Shown: positions 9,671-19,835 of the stretch, in pieces | Layout: the number at the start of each line of letters is the position of its first letter | How positions within the stretch are numbered: the stretch's first letter is position 1 | Assembly: GCF_036322805.1 (NCBI RefSeq) | Contig: NZ_AP027272.1 | Coordinates: 3,348,001-3,412,000 of the forward strand | Origin: Planctobacterium marinum | Lineage (GTDB): Bacteria > Pseudomonadota > Gammaproteobacteria > Enterobacterales > Alteromonadaceae | Length of the DNA: 64,000 nucleotides | Direction: 5' to 3' | Made by a program: the position numbers and the translations under genes | The notes under the pieces: model-generated | The model's input: the letters and a program-made list of their open reading frames with translations, nothing else | Database searches by the model: none | What the model was told of the DNA's origin: nothing

Positions 9671-10363
9671 TTGACACCTGACGTTACCGCCAATTTACGT
9701 AAAAACCCTTGGTTCAGCTCGCTTCCAACGCATTTGCAAGATGCCATAATGGCACACAGCAAGCTGCGACAACTGAACGCCCAAGCGGTACTGCACACTA
9801 AGGAACAAGCGCCAAACGGTCTTTTTTTTGTTCATTCTGGTAAAGTGCGCATTAGCAACTTTACCCCGGAAGGAAAAGAAGTGGTGTTAACCTGGCTCAC
9901 TTCAGGTGACTGGTTCGGTGAGATATCCAGTTTTGACAACTTGCCACGCACGCATTGTGCAACCGTTGATGAAGCCGCTACTATTTTAACCATTCCTCAT
10001 AGTGCCTTTGCTCAGCTTTGCGACAAACACCCGGAAATGTATCGTTATTTCATCCCGATTTTCTGCCAGCGCATGCGGGCGTTGTTTGAAATTATCGATG
10101 AAGCCCGTACGCTCCCCATCAAATTACAATTAGTTAAACGGCTTTTGCATCTGCACAACACATTTGATGGTGAGAATGGCGGTCTTGATGTTTCCCAGGA
10201 GTCACTAGCACTTATGTTAAACACCACCCGGCAAAGCGTAAATCGATGGCTGAATGAATTACAAACGGAAGGGTTAATCCAATTGGCCTACAACAAAGTA
10301 ATGCTGGAGCCTCAAATATTGCAGGAATATTTGCACAATCAATTAAATCCGAAGTGTCATTAA
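9671..10363 (+). CDS. Crp/Fnr family transcriptional regulator
   Basis: 230 residues: an N-terminal cyclic-nucleotide-binding-type beta roll (about 20-130, with GDWFGEISSFDNLPRTHCA), a long dimerisation helix, and a C-terminal winged helix with the recognition helix in TTRQSVNRWLNEL. No Fnr-type N-terminal cysteine cluster is present, so an oxygen-sensing iron-sulfur cluster is unlikely. The effector is unknown. The start is a TTG at 9671 with GGAG 11 bases upstream. Divergent orientation to the aldolase/hydrolase pair across 93 bases suggests these genes as a target (inference). Confidence 0.88.
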   Translation: MTPDVTANLRKNPWFSSLPTHLQDAIMAHSKLRQLNAQAVLHTKEQAPNGLFFVHSGKVRISNFTPEGKEVVLTWLTSGDWFGEISSFDNLPRTHCATVDEAATILTIPHSAFAQLCDKHPEMYRYFIPIFCQRMRALFEIIDEARTLPIKLQLVKRLLHLHNTFDGENGGLDVSQESLALMLNTTRQSVNRWLNELQTEGLIQLAYNKVMLEPQILQEYLHNQLNPKCH

Positions 10364-10442
10364 AGATTAATCAGAAAAGATCACAAATCCTCAGTTTCTT
10401 CACATTTAATAAGCCCACCGTTTGCTACCCTTGATGATAGAT

Positions 10443-10551
10443 AAAACAGGTTTCTGTTTTGGGGCTACCTGAAGAAACCGAGAGGGTTTGCACCGCTCTC
10501 ATTTCCGAATTTTATGGTAACCACCAGCAGAATTTATTCCGGTTACGAGAA
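10443..10551 (+). promoter_or_regulatory. Structured leader upstream of the first YHYH gene
   Basis: Two mutually exclusive hairpins overlap: AAAACAG-GTTT-CTGTTTT (10443-10460) and GGTTTC/GAAACC (10449-10454 with 10474-10479). They are followed by a hairpin with GAGAG/CTCTC arms (10480-10500). No known riboswitch class was recognised. This may be a leader with alternative folds or simply chance pairing. Confidence 0.35.
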
Positions 10552-13143
10552 ATGAACTGTGTGAACAAAATAATAGTTATGGCTGCCTTCCAGGCAGCTC
10601 TAATAGCTTCAGCATCTGCCACTCAATACGATTACGATGGCGATGGAATAGCGGATGTGGCGGTGCGCCGCAGCAGCACTTACTACTGGTATGTACTTAA
10701 TACCGGGGATGACAACTTCAACTCAGATGCTCAAGACGGTATCCAGCGCACACAATTTGGTAAAGACACTGCGGATATCCCTGTTCCGGCCGACTATGAC
10801 GGCGACGGCATCACCGACTTTGCCGTGCGGCGGCCCTCAACGTTTACCTGGTATGTTAAAAACTCTTCAGGCGACAACATCAATTCAGAGGCACAAGATG
10901 GTATTCAGCGAGTGATATTTGGTAAGAATGCCAGTGATATCCCGGTACCCGCAGACTACGACGGCGATGGCATAGCCGACTTTGCGGTGCGAAGAGCATC
11001 GACATTTACCTGGTATATCAAAAACTCCGATGGCAGCAATTACAATTCTGACGCCCAAGATGGTATCCAACGTATCGTTTTTGGCAAAAACAGTGAAGAT
11101 GTGCCTGTCCCCGGATTATACGACGAAGACAACATTGCCGATGTTGCTGTTTGGCGGGCTTCCAACAGTACCTGGTATATCAAGAATTCCAGCGGTTCAA
11201 ATTATAATTCTGAAAACGAAGACGGTATTCAGAGATTGACACTAGGGCAAGATGGCGATATCCCGGTACCTGCCGACTACGACAATGACGGCATAACCGA
11301 TATCGCCGTGCGACGTCCGGATACCTTTACCTGGTATATTCGCTACTCCAGCGATGGCGAAGTTCGGGAATTCGTTTTGGGCAAAGACGAGGCCGATATC
11401 CCTGTACCCGCCGATTATGATGGCGATGGTGCAGCGGATGTCGCTGTGCGGAGAAGCTCCAATCAATATTTTTACATTCTCAATTCATCGGATTCTGAAA
11501 TTCAACGCATTAATTTTGGCAAACAAGCCGACGATATCCCCACTAATGCGCCAATCACTGAAGTGATTGCCAAGCTCAATGCAGTAAACAGCGCAATTGC
11601 AAGCAATTCCGTTCCAGTAGCAGACGCTGGTAGTGATCAAACCGTGGATGTTGGTAGTACAGTACAATTAAATGGTGCGAATAGTACTGATACAGATGGC
11701 GACAGCTTATCCTACAACTGGAGTTTTAGCAGTCGACCAGACAGTAGTGAAGCACAATTAAGCAGTGCCAGCATTGCCAATCCAACCTTTACGGCAGATG
11801 TTATTGGCAGTTATGTTTTGTCGCTCACTGTCAACGACGGTGAAGACAGTAGCAACGCCGATAGTGTCACCATCACAGCAGAACAAGCTGAACCAGACAA
11901 TACACCTCCCATCGCTGATGCGGGCCCAGACCAACAGGTATCAGTAAATGAAGAGGCGACACTTTCCGGCGCTGGTAGTAGTGATGCCGATGGTGATGCG
12001 TTGAGCTTTAGCTGGAGTCTTATTTCCCAACCAGCGAACAGCTCAGCCTCTTTGAGTCGTCGAGCTTCGGAGACACCCAGCATCACGCCAGATATTGCTG
12101 GAACATACGAAATACGATTAACGGTAAGTGATGGTAGCGACTCCAGTACGGATGATATTACCATCACCGCCGTTAATGATAATGTCGACATAAAAGATAT
12201 TGAATTCGTTAATCGCAGTGGTGACTGCGGTGATTACGAGGGTACATACTACGCCAGTGTTACCGATGTCCAGGAGGCGACCAACTTCACTAATAGCGTC
12301 ACCATCAGTGCCAGCACAGATACTTGCGATTTTATAGTCAACGAAATCCCTAACCACGACTTTAATGAACAAGGCAATTTCGCCAGTGTAGTCGCCGAGC
12401 AAAATGGTGATTACAGCGTGACAAGAACACCGGAGTTTGCTAGCACTGTTACTGAATTGTCACTGACCACCACAAATGCCATCACTCTAAATGGTGTCGT
12501 CATCGATTTGCTCTCAGCAGCGTGTTACAGCGTCGGAAACGAACCTCTAGGTGAAGAGAAAATTGGCTGTGGTAACGACCAGATAGATAATCCCTGGCGC
12601 TATGATCCGATGTCCAGTTTAAATAATTTTGGTACCGACGAACACAATGCCCACCCGCAACCGGATGGCACCTATCACTACCATGGCGATCCACTCGCAA
12701 TGTATGACCTTGACTGTGAAACCTCTGGGTTAGCCTCCCCGGTTATCGGTTTCGCAGCTGATGGCTTTCCAATTTATGGCCCATGTTTTGATGACAACGG
12801 CACAGTTCGTAAAGCTGAGCCAAGCTACGTATTAAAGTCAGGTGAACGGCAAGAAGTCAGTGGTTACACCACGCCAGTGGGTGGCCAGGGTAACGTTGCC
12901 AGCTCAGAATACGATGGACAATTCACAGGAGATTGGATGTACTCAGAGGGCGCGGGTGATCTGGATGAATGTAATGGCATGGAAGTCGACGGCCAATATG
13001 GCTATTACATCACCGAAACACACCCATGGATACTAAAGTGTTACAAAGGCACCCCAAATTCCTCATTTGATAAACGGGGTAGACGGGCACTGCGCAATTT
13101 ACTACATCGTCACGAACCCAACGGCAAACTCCATAATCACTAA
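10552..13143 (+). CDS. Large secreted FG-GAP / PKD / YHYH-domain protein
   Basis: 863 residues from the ATG at 10552, which directly gives a signal peptide (MNCVNKIIVMAAFQAALIASASA); an earlier in-frame start lacks support. Order of parts: six FG-GAP/VCBS-like repeats of about 57 residues with calcium-loop cores such as DYDGDGIADVAVRR (about 24-340); two PKD-type domains (PVADAGSDQTV..., about 365-545); then a C-terminal YHYH domain with GTYHYHGDP and GFPIYGP. The tail is basic and His-rich (KRGRRALRN..., ending LHNH). It is extracellular or surface-attached. The YHYH function is unknown; the clustered His/Tyr suggest metal binding (inference). It leads a probable three-gene operon with a second, larger relative 52 bases downstream. 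Confidence 0.9.
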   Translation: MNCVNKIIVMAAFQAALIASASATQYDYDGDGIADVAVRRSSTYYWYVLNTGDDNFNSDAQDGIQRTQFGKDTADIPVPADYDGDGITDFAVRRPSTFTWYVKNSSGDNINSEAQDGIQRVIFGKNASDIPVPADYDGDGIADFAVRRASTFTWYIKNSDGSNYNSDAQDGIQRIVFGKNSEDVPVPGLYDEDNIADVAVWRASNSTWYIKNSSGSNYNSENEDGIQRLTLGQDGDIPVPADYDNDGITDIAVRRPDTFTWYIRYSSDGEVREFVLGKDEADIPVPADYDGDGAADVAVRRSSNQYFYILNSSDSEIQRINFGKQADDIPTNAPITEVIAKLNAVNSAIASNSVPVADAGSDQTVDVGSTVQLNGANSTDTDGDSLSYNWSFSSRPDSSEAQLSSASIANPTFTADVIGSYVLSLTVNDGEDSSNADSVTITAEQAEPDNTPPIADAGPDQQVSVNEEATLSGAGSSDADGDALSFSWSLISQPANSSASLSRRASETPSITPDIAGTYEIRLTVSDGSDSSTDDITITAVNDNVDIKDIEFVNRSGDCGDYEGTYYASVTDVQEATNFTNSVTISASTDTCDFIVNEIPNHDFNEQGNFASVVAEQNGDYSVTRTPEFASTVTELSLTTTNAITLNGVVIDLLSAACYSVGNEPLGEEKIGCGNDQIDNPWRYDPMSSLNNFGTDEHNAHPQPDGTYHYHGDPLAMYDLDCETSGLASPVIGFAADGFPIYGPCFDDNGTVRKAEPSYVLKSGERQEVSGYTTPVGGQGNVASSEYDGQFTGDWMYSEGAGDLDECNGMEVDGQYGYYITETHPWILKCYKGTPNSSFDKRGRRALRNLLHRHEPNGKLHNH

Positions 13144-13151
13144 TTTCAGCA

Positions 13152-13166
13152 AGGGGCAATGCCCCT
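13152..13166 (+). promoter_or_regulatory. Hairpin between the two YHYH genes
   Basis: AGGGGC-AAT-GCCCCT immediately after the first YHYH stop codon, without a T run. It could act as an mRNA 3'-end stabiliser or partial attenuator inside the operon. Confidence 0.4.
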
Positions 13167-13195
13167 GTACCCAACGAGAGAATTAAGGCAAAACA

Positions 13196-16100
13196 ATGAG
13201 ACCCGCAAAACTCTTACTATCCGGTTTACTCGGAGCATTAATTACTTCGCCCTTGTGCGCGACTGAGTTTGACTATGACGGCGATGGTATCGCCGATGTC
13301 GCCGTAAGACGACCAGACACCCAACTTTGGTATGTGAAAAATTCAGGCTCAATGGACTACAACTCAGAAAGGGGAGACGGGATCCAGCGGGTGCGCTTCG
13401 GTTTGTCAGTAGCGGATATCCCAGTCCCTGCGGATTATGACGGTGATGGCATTACTGATTTTGCAGTGCGTCGTGCCAGCAACTACACCTGGTACGTGCT
13501 AAACTCTTCGGGTGATAATACCAACTCCGTGAAAGAAGATGGCATTCAGCGGCAAGTGTTTGGCAGGAATAGCGATGATATCCCTGTACCAGCGGATTAT
13601 GACGGTGATGGTATTGCTGATTTTGCAGTGCGGCGGTCCTCTAATTACACCTGGTATATAAAAAACTCCAGTGGCAGCAATTTCAATTCTGAAAAAGAAG
13701 ATGGCATCCAGCGCATAGTATTTGGCAAAAGTCCTGAAGATATTCCGGTAAAAGGCGACTTTGATGGTGACGGTATTGCCGATGTAGCGGTTAAACGCCC
13801 CTCCAACGGTTTTTGGTATATTCTCAATAGTAGCGGTGATAATACCAACTCAGAACGGGGTGATGGTATTCAACGGGTCTCCTTCAGCACAGCTATCAAT
13901 GATATTCCTGTGCCTGCGGACTATGATGGCGATGGTATTACCGATATCGCCTACCGCAATCCTGACAATTTTACCTGGTATATTCGAAGTAGTATTGATA
14001 CCACAGTAACTGAAATTGAGTTTGGTTTGCACCCGGCGGATATTCCTGTACCCGCTGACTATAATGGCGATGGTAAAGCAGAACTGGCCATTCGCCGCGC
14101 GGGTGATCAAACGTTCATTATTTACAATCCAGATGTGGTACCAGGACCTCAAGGTCGTTCAGCTGAGTCTGACGATGATGAACAAGACAGCGAAACGGTT
14201 AGCTTTGGTAGTCAGTCAGGGGATGTGCCAGTTAATGCCAGTACTGATCAGATAATGGAAAAGCTGGACGATACCAATGCCAATGCCAATGGCAACTCCA
14301 GCAACACCTTGCCCACCGCTAATGCAGGTGACAATCAAACCGTCAGTACCGGCGCCCTCGTTACATTGGATGGAACGGCTAGCTCAGATGATGATGGAGA
14401 TTCACTTACCTACACCTGGACATTACGGAGTTCACCGGATGGCAGCGAAGCCGCACTAAGTGACAGAACTGCTGCCTCCCCCACTTTTACCGCAGATGTT
14501 GATGGCAACTATGTTATTTCGCTGGTTGTTAATGACGGTAGCGAAGACAGTGCGGCTGATAGGGTCAGAATAACGGCAGAAACCACCACCGCTAATACCG
14601 CTCCGATGGCTGATGCAGGGAGCGACCAAACCGTCACAGTAGGCACTCGTGTAGAACTAGATGGTTCTGGCAGTAACGATAGTGACGGCGATTCATTGAG
14701 TTATACATGGTCATTTTTATCTATGCCTGATGGCAGTGAAGCACAATTAGGCCGCACAAACATTGAATCCCCCAAGTTTACGGCTGACACTGCCGGCACT
14801 TATGTACTGCAACTCATAGTTAACGATGGTACAGAAGACAGTGAAGCCGATACGGTTACCATTACCGCTGAGTCGGAAGACGTTAATACAGCACCAACAG
14901 CGGATGCAGGAACCGACCAGTCAGCGACTGTTGGTAGCCAGGTTACTCTTGATGGCAGTGGTAGTTCTGATGCTGATGGCGATGCCCTGAGTTACAGCTG
15001 GTCATTTAGCAGTGTCCCCGGTGACAGCGATGTGTCGTTGAGCAATGCCGATACCGCGACCCCCAGTTTTACCCCACGAGATGCTGGTGACTACGTCTTA
15101 ACCCTCACGGTCTCGGATGGAGAAGATAGCGATACCGACACAGTTACGGTGACTGCCAGTGAGGGCAACAGTGCCCCAACAGCTGAAGCGGGAAGCGATC
15201 AGAGTGTTACCGCTGGTGATAGCGTGTCGTTAAGTGGTAGCGGCAGCTCAGATGCTGACAATGATACACTGACTTATAGTTGGTCCTTCACCAGCAGACC
15301 TGGTGGCAGCACGGCCACCTTAAACAATGCGAATAATGTCAATGCCAGTTTCACTGCCGATACAGAAGGTGATTATTTGGTTCAGCTAACGGTATCTGAT
15401 GGCGAAGACAGCGATACCGACAGTGTGACCATCAGCGCAGAAGCCGCAACTACCAGTGAACCTACTGACAACGAATCATTATTGGAAACCACCTTTGATG
15501 CGGCGCGCTTTGACGCTTCCGCCGATGAAACTATACCGGCAAGACCTTATGTTATGGTAGATTTCGTAGACTATGATAGTGACGGTGACAATGACGCCGC
15601 CATCTTGCAATCCAATGGCGTGCCTTACACCTATGACTACGATTACTCCACCTCGGACGCGAACAATATCCAGAATACCTGCTTTGACGATCCCAACAAT
15701 GGCCCTGACGAGGCTGACAGTGGTGGTTGTTATCCGATTGAAGCCAGTGTCAGAGCGTTTGTAGTACCTACTAACCCAGAAGTGGCGGACAGCATTACCA
15801 ATGTGAGCTCGGATCAGCATTCAGGCATGGCAATTTCAGGCGCTACTTTTGAGTTGCCCACCGCACCGTCACCGGAAGATAACGCCGGTTATGCCATTAC
15901 CAATGTATACGACGAAGGCTGGGAAGTACTAGACGATTGTAATGGCCACTCTGGTTATCAGGGAGCCCCTTATCACTACCATGGCGATCCCACGTACCCT
16001 ATCAACGACGGTACTAATGAACATACCCTGGCCGCCACCGAAGCCTCAGATTGTTTGCCTGATTACGAGTTAGTCGTCGATGAAGATACCGGTCATGCGC

Positions 16101-17281
16101 CAGTTATCGGATATATGGCGGACGGTTTTCCAATTTACGGTACAGATGGTTACGACATTGGTGATGAGCTAGACGAGTGTAATGGTCACAACGGTACAAC
16201 ATCAGAATTCCCAGACGGAATTTATCACTATCATGCGTTAAATTACGATGCAGTGACCGCCAATGGCACTGGCTCGCGCAATGAGATACCGCCCCTTCCG
16301 GAATGCCTGAGTGGCAAGACTTGGTTTGTGCCGGAGTTTCATTCACCAGAGCTTTCTGATTCGGACAAGCGCGATATCGATTCAGAAATCGACGTTGAAA
16401 GCACCAATACCACTGTTGATGCCCTTACCTTGGCAACCGCTTTCGCATCCAATCGTTTCTCGGCCACCAGTACGGCAGAAGCACGTCCATACGTCTATGT
16501 AAACTTTATCGATTGGGATTTTGATGGCGAAAACGATACCGCATTGTTACTGAGCAATGGTGTGCCTTCAACCTATGATTACGACAACACAACATCCAAT
16601 AGCGATGATACTGCCAACGTCTGCTTCGACGACCCTGAAGGTGGTCCAGACACGGGATGTTACAGTGTGGATGCTAATAATCGGGTATTCTTATTCTCAC
16701 TAAATCCGACAGTAGTAGATGCGGTCACCAGCATAAGCGACGAAGACCACAGTGGTATGGCAATTTCCGGGGGCACTTTTGCTCATCCTGATGAAGATTC
16801 TCCCAACGGTGAAGGTTATGCAGTACACAACACCTATGATTCCGATTGGGAAGTGCTGGATGACTGCAATGGAAATGTCAGCTATCAGGGCGGCCCGTTC
16901 CACTATCACGGAGACCCAACAAACCCGAATCGAGATCAGGTAGATGAGCATACTGCCAGTGCCGCTCGTGCTGAAGGATGTTTACCGGATTTCTCTAGTG
17001 ATGTAGACGAAACTACCTCCCATGGTACGGTAATTGGTTTCATGGCTGATGGTTTCCCCATTTACGGTGAAGATGGTTACGATTCAGGCGAGACCCTAGA
17101 CGCCTGCAATGGGCACACTGGCGCTACGCAGGAGTTTCCAAATGGGATTTATCACTATCATGCAATCTCGGCAGATACCGCCAGCTCTGAAAATCTGGCG
17201 CCACTGCCCACTTGCTTAAGTGGTGACGTAATCTATATGCCCAATTACCCGGCGCCAGAGCTGAGCGCAACGGAGAATTAG
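13196..17281 (+). CDS. Giant secreted FG-GAP / PKD / tandem YHYH-domain protein
   Basis: 1361 residues with a signal peptide (cut near LCA-TEFDYDG). Architecture: six FG-GAP-like repeats (about 25-340) nearly interchangeable with those of the upstream gene; four PKD-type domains (about 365-755); then two tandem YHYH modules of about 290 residues (roughly 760-1060 and 1070-1355). Each module carries RPYV-V-F-D (a D-x-D-x-D-type loop), CFDDP, a WEVLDDCNG motif, a first YHYH-type motif (PYHYHGDP or PFHYHGDP), GFPIYG, and a second GIYHYHA. Tandem duplication of the module within this gene is clear. A plausible extracellular, calcium-stabilised adhesin or metal-binding protein. The ribosome binding site AAGG precedes the ATG. 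Confidence 0.9.
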   Translation: MRPAKLLLSGLLGALITSPLCATEFDYDGDGIADVAVRRPDTQLWYVKNSGSMDYNSERGDGIQRVRFGLSVADIPVPADYDGDGITDFAVRRASNYTWYVLNSSGDNTNSVKEDGIQRQVFGRNSDDIPVPADYDGDGIADFAVRRSSNYTWYIKNSSGSNFNSEKEDGIQRIVFGKSPEDIPVKGDFDGDGIADVAVKRPSNGFWYILNSSGDNTNSERGDGIQRVSFSTAINDIPVPADYDGDGITDIAYRNPDNFTWYIRSSIDTTVTEIEFGLHPADIPVPADYNGDGKAELAIRRAGDQTFIIYNPDVVPGPQGRSAESDDDEQDSETVSFGSQSGDVPVNASTDQIMEKLDDTNANANGNSSNTLPTANAGDNQTVSTGALVTLDGTASSDDDGDSLTYTWTLRSSPDGSEAALSDRTAASPTFTADVDGNYVISLVVNDGSEDSAADRVRITAETTTANTAPMADAGSDQTVTVGTRVELDGSGSNDSDGDSLSYTWSFLSMPDGSEAQLGRTNIESPKFTADTAGTYVLQLIVNDGTEDSEADTVTITAESEDVNTAPTADAGTDQSATVGSQVTLDGSGSSDADGDALSYSWSFSSVPGDSDVSLSNADTATPSFTPRDAGDYVLTLTVSDGEDSDTDTVTVTASEGNSAPTAEAGSDQSVTAGDSVSLSGSGSSDADNDTLTYSWSFTSRPGGSTATLNNANNVNASFTADTEGDYLVQLTVSDGEDSDTDSVTISAEAATTSEPTDNESLLETTFDAARFDASADETIPARPYVMVDFVDYDSDGDNDAAILQSNGVPYTYDYDYSTSDANNIQNTCFDDPNNGPDEADSGGCYPIEASVRAFVVPTNPEVADSITNVSSDQHSGMAISGATFELPTAPSPEDNAGYAITNVYDEGWEVLDDCNGHSGYQGAPYHYHGDPTYPINDGTNEHTLAATEASDCLPDYELVVDEDTGHAPVIGYMADGFPIYGTDGYDIGDELDECNGHNGTTSEFPDGIYHYHALNYDAVTANGTGSRNEIPPLPECLSGKTWFVPEFHSPELSDSDKRDIDSEIDVESTNTTVDALTLATAFASNRFSATSTAEARPYVYVNFIDWDFDGENDTALLLSNGVPSTYDYDNTTSNSDDTANVCFDDPEGGPDTGCYSVDANNRVFLFSLNPTVVDAVTSISDEDHSGMAISGGTFAHPDEDSPNGEGYAVHNTYDSDWEVLDDCNGNVSYQGGPFHYHGDPTNPNRDQVDEHTASAARAEGCLPDFSSDVDETTSHGTVIGFMADGFPIYGEDGYDSGETLDACNGHTGATQEFPNGIYHYHAISADTASSENLAPLPTCLSGDVIYMPNYPAPELSATEN

Positions 17282-17348
17282 TCAGAGCGCAGCGGACAAC
17301 TAATCAGATCTACAATCAGAAGCCCATAATGAAAGTACGGAGAACTTA

Positions 17349-18404
17349 ATGACAACACGGATGTTTCGCAGCCTCTTTTTTGGGCCTCTCTGCCTCATTT
17401 CGGGCTTGTGTCTTGAGGTGCAAGCTCATCTGCAACCAGAGCATAAGGCTGATGGGTCCCACACGCACAATGCGCATGTCACCACGCCCTTTGTGCTGCT
17501 GGAAAGTAGTCGCACCGGTCCCTTATTAAAATACAGTGGTAGCGATGGCAAACTACAAACTTTGTATCGCATACCCAAGGGAGCGCGCCTGTTTCAGTTT
17601 GACCACGCCCACGTCGACACAACCGACAAAAAAGCAGAAATGCTATTGGCTTATGGCCCTCAAGGAAAGGGTGAACAAGGTATCTGGCGCTTCGAATATG
17701 TGCTACGTACAGCACAAACAGCCACCGTTCGATTAACCCCTGTTATCACTGATAGCGACCCAGACACTTGGTTTTTTGATCCCATTTACGTACCAGGTAC
17801 ACGCAACTTTTATTACATTTCCGCCAAAACAAACAGCGATAGTAAGCGCGCTAGCCAAGACTTAGCAGTATGGTTTTACGATGCTGAAGCAAAGCGCAGC
17901 AAACCCATTGCGAAGGGTGCAAGCCACCCAACTATATCTGAAACCGGTGAACAGCTCATGTGGCTAAATCAGCACAATTCAGCACAAAGCCTCACCGTTC
18001 TCGAGCACAACAACCTGAAAACCAGGCATATTCAATTTGGCGACGAGCTGCCCTCGCTGCACTTTCCTAAAATAAGCCATTCGCTGCAATCCATATTTTT
18101 TCTTAGCACAGAAAAACTAACACTGGCCACCATGCCCGGATTTTCAAAGGCTTTTGCTCATCCTGGACAACAACACAAAACCTGGTATGCGTGGCAAGCC
18201 ACTTCTACTAGCAGCGACATACAGCAAGCCCGTTTTTTATGGCAAGCAGAAAATGTCCGAGATATGCAGTTGCATCCCGATGGCAGGCAGCTTGGCTACT
18301 TAAACGAAGAAGGCCTTACCCTTTACAACGCTGAAACCCAAAAAGGTGAAAAAGTCCTTAGCGGGCACAATTTCTGGAAGTTTGTCTGGATTCCTTACAA
18401 CTAA
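17349..18404 (+). CDS. Secreted protein with His-rich N-terminus, probable beta-propeller
   Basis: 351 residues. Signal peptide (about 1-26, ending EVQA), then a His-rich segment (HLQPEHKADGSHTHNAH), then a body with repeating strand patterns ending in short motifs such as MQLHPDGRQLGYLNEEGLTLYN, like WD40/PD40 or TolB-type propeller blades. No enzyme motif was recognised. It begins 67 bases after the tandem-YHYH gene, with GGAG upstream of its ATG, so it is likely the third gene of the operon. The His-rich start parallels the His clusters in the YHYH domains, which suggests a shared metal ligand theme (inference). Confidence 0.75.
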   Translation: MTTRMFRSLFFGPLCLISGLCLEVQAHLQPEHKADGSHTHNAHVTTPFVLLESSRTGPLLKYSGSDGKLQTLYRIPKGARLFQFDHAHVDTTDKKAEMLLAYGPQGKGEQGIWRFEYVLRTAQTATVRLTPVITDSDPDTWFFDPIYVPGTRNFYYISAKTNSDSKRASQDLAVWFYDAEAKRSKPIAKGASHPTISETGEQLMWLNQHNSAQSLTVLEHNNLKTRHIQFGDELPSLHFPKISHSLQSIFFLSTEKLTLATMPGFSKAFAHPGQQHKTWYAWQATSTSSDIQQARFLWQAENVRDMQLHPDGRQLGYLNEEGLTLYNAETQKGEKVLSGHNFWKFVWIPYN

Positions 18405-18494
18405 CTTTCGTAAATAACATCGCCGATATTTTAGCGAAAATGCAATAAATTGCGTCTAGACTGAAAAGTCATCAGTGCAATTTCGAGATATCGC

Positions 18495-19835
18495 ATGTCA
18501 AAACCGTTTGTCTGGGGGGCTGCTGCCGCCAGTTTTCAAATCGAGGGCTCACTCAATGGTGAGGGCCGAGGACCTTGTGTCTGGGATATGTTTTGCAACG
18601 AGCCTGGCAATGTGCGTTTTAAGCATCATGGTAACAATGCCTGTAATCACATTGAATTGATGCAGCAAGATGTAGATATCATGGCGGAAATTGGTTTGCA
18701 GGCTTACCGCTTTTCCATCAGTTGGCCAAGAGTGTTGCCACAAGGCACGGGGCAGATAAACCGAGCAGGATTAGATTTTTACGACCGACTTGTGGACACT
18801 CTATTGGCCAAAGGTATCGCGCCATGGACGACTCTTTTTCACTGGGATTATCCCTACCAGTTATACTTACGGGGCGGCTGGTTAAACCCGGACAGCTCTG
18901 ATTGGTTTGCCGAGTATACTCAGATTATTGTAGAACGCCTTTCGGATCGGGTAAGCCACTGGATGACCCTTAACGAACCTCAGTGTTTTATCCATTTCGG
19001 CCATCACACTGCTTATCACGCCCCCGGATTAAAGTTGGGTTTTAAAGAGGTGTTAACCGCGGCCCATAACGCCCTGCTGGCTCATGGTAAAGCGGTGCAA
19101 GTGATCAGAGCCCACAGCCACAGTACCGCAACCATTGGTGCCGCGCCGGTTGGTCATGTGTATGTGCCCGACAACACCAGTCCCGAATGTATTGCAGCAG
19201 CCAAACAGGCGACTTTTGCAGTACAAAAACAGGATTGCTGGAACAATACCTGGTTTGCCGATCCTATGTTCCTGGGACACTATCCGGAGGATGGCCTGGC
19301 GCTGCATGAGGCTTTCTTACCCGACTTTCAAACCAATGATATGGATACTATCTGTCAACCGCTGGATTTTTATGGTGCCAATATCTATACCGCAGAACAA
19401 ATAACCACTGATGGCAAGGGTAAAACCCGCCTGGTACCTAGCCACGACGGAGATCGCTTTACCAGTATGGATTGGCATGTAGTACCTGAAAGTCTGTATT
19501 GGGCCAGTAAATTCTTTAATGAGCGCTACAAAGTACCGGTGATCATTACCGAAAATGGCATGGCCAATCACGACTGGGTGGACGAAAACGGACGAGTACA
19601 GGACCCACAGCGTATTATCCTGCTCAAGGAATACACCGACGCCCTGTTAAAAGCCAGAGCCGAAGGTGTCGCCATCGACGGCTATTTTGCCTGGTCAATT
19701 ATGGATAATTTTGAATGGGCGCTGGGCTATGATCGCCGCTTCGGACTGGTGCACGTGGATTATCAAACCATGAAGCGCACCATCAAAGACTCGGGCTATT
19801 GGTATAAAGAACGAATTAAGACATCAATTGATTAA
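18495..19835 (+). CDS. GH1 family beta-glucosidase
   Basis: 446 residues, the usual GH1 length, without a signal peptide. The acid/base Glu161 is in TLNEP and the nucleophile Glu353 in ITENG. The N-terminal signature FVWGAAAASFQIEG and the C-terminal SIMDNFEWALGYDRRFGLVHVDY are present. It cleaves beta-glucosides (cellobiose-type or related disaccharides) in the cytoplasm. It starts 90 bases after the propeller gene, so it may have its own promoter. No transporter or LacI-type regulator for beta-glucosides is adjacent. Confidence 0.95.
   Translation: MSKPFVWGAAAASFQIEGSLNGEGRGPCVWDMFCNEPGNVRFKHHGNNACNHIELMQQDVDIMAEIGLQAYRFSISWPRVLPQGTGQINRAGLDFYDRLVDTLLAKGIAPWTTLFHWDYPYQLYLRGGWLNPDSSDWFAEYTQIIVERLSDRVSHWMTLNEPQCFIHFGHHTAYHAPGLKLGFKEVLTAAHNALLAHGKAVQVIRAHSHSTATIGAAPVGHVYVPDNTSPECIAAAKQATFAVQKQDCWNNTWFADPMFLGHYPEDGLALHEAFLPDFQTNDMDTICQPLDFYGANIYTAEQITTDGKGKTRLVPSHDGDRFTSMDWHVVPESLYWASKFFNERYKVPVIITENGMANHDWVDENGRVQDPQRIILLKEYTDALLKARAEGVAIDGYFAWSIMDNFEWALGYDRRFGLVHVDYQTMKRTIKDSGYWYKERIKTSID

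Noticed and set aside
10620-11500. Regular DNA repeats of about 170 bases
   Set aside because: They encode the FG-GAP protein repeats and are explained by the domain structure.
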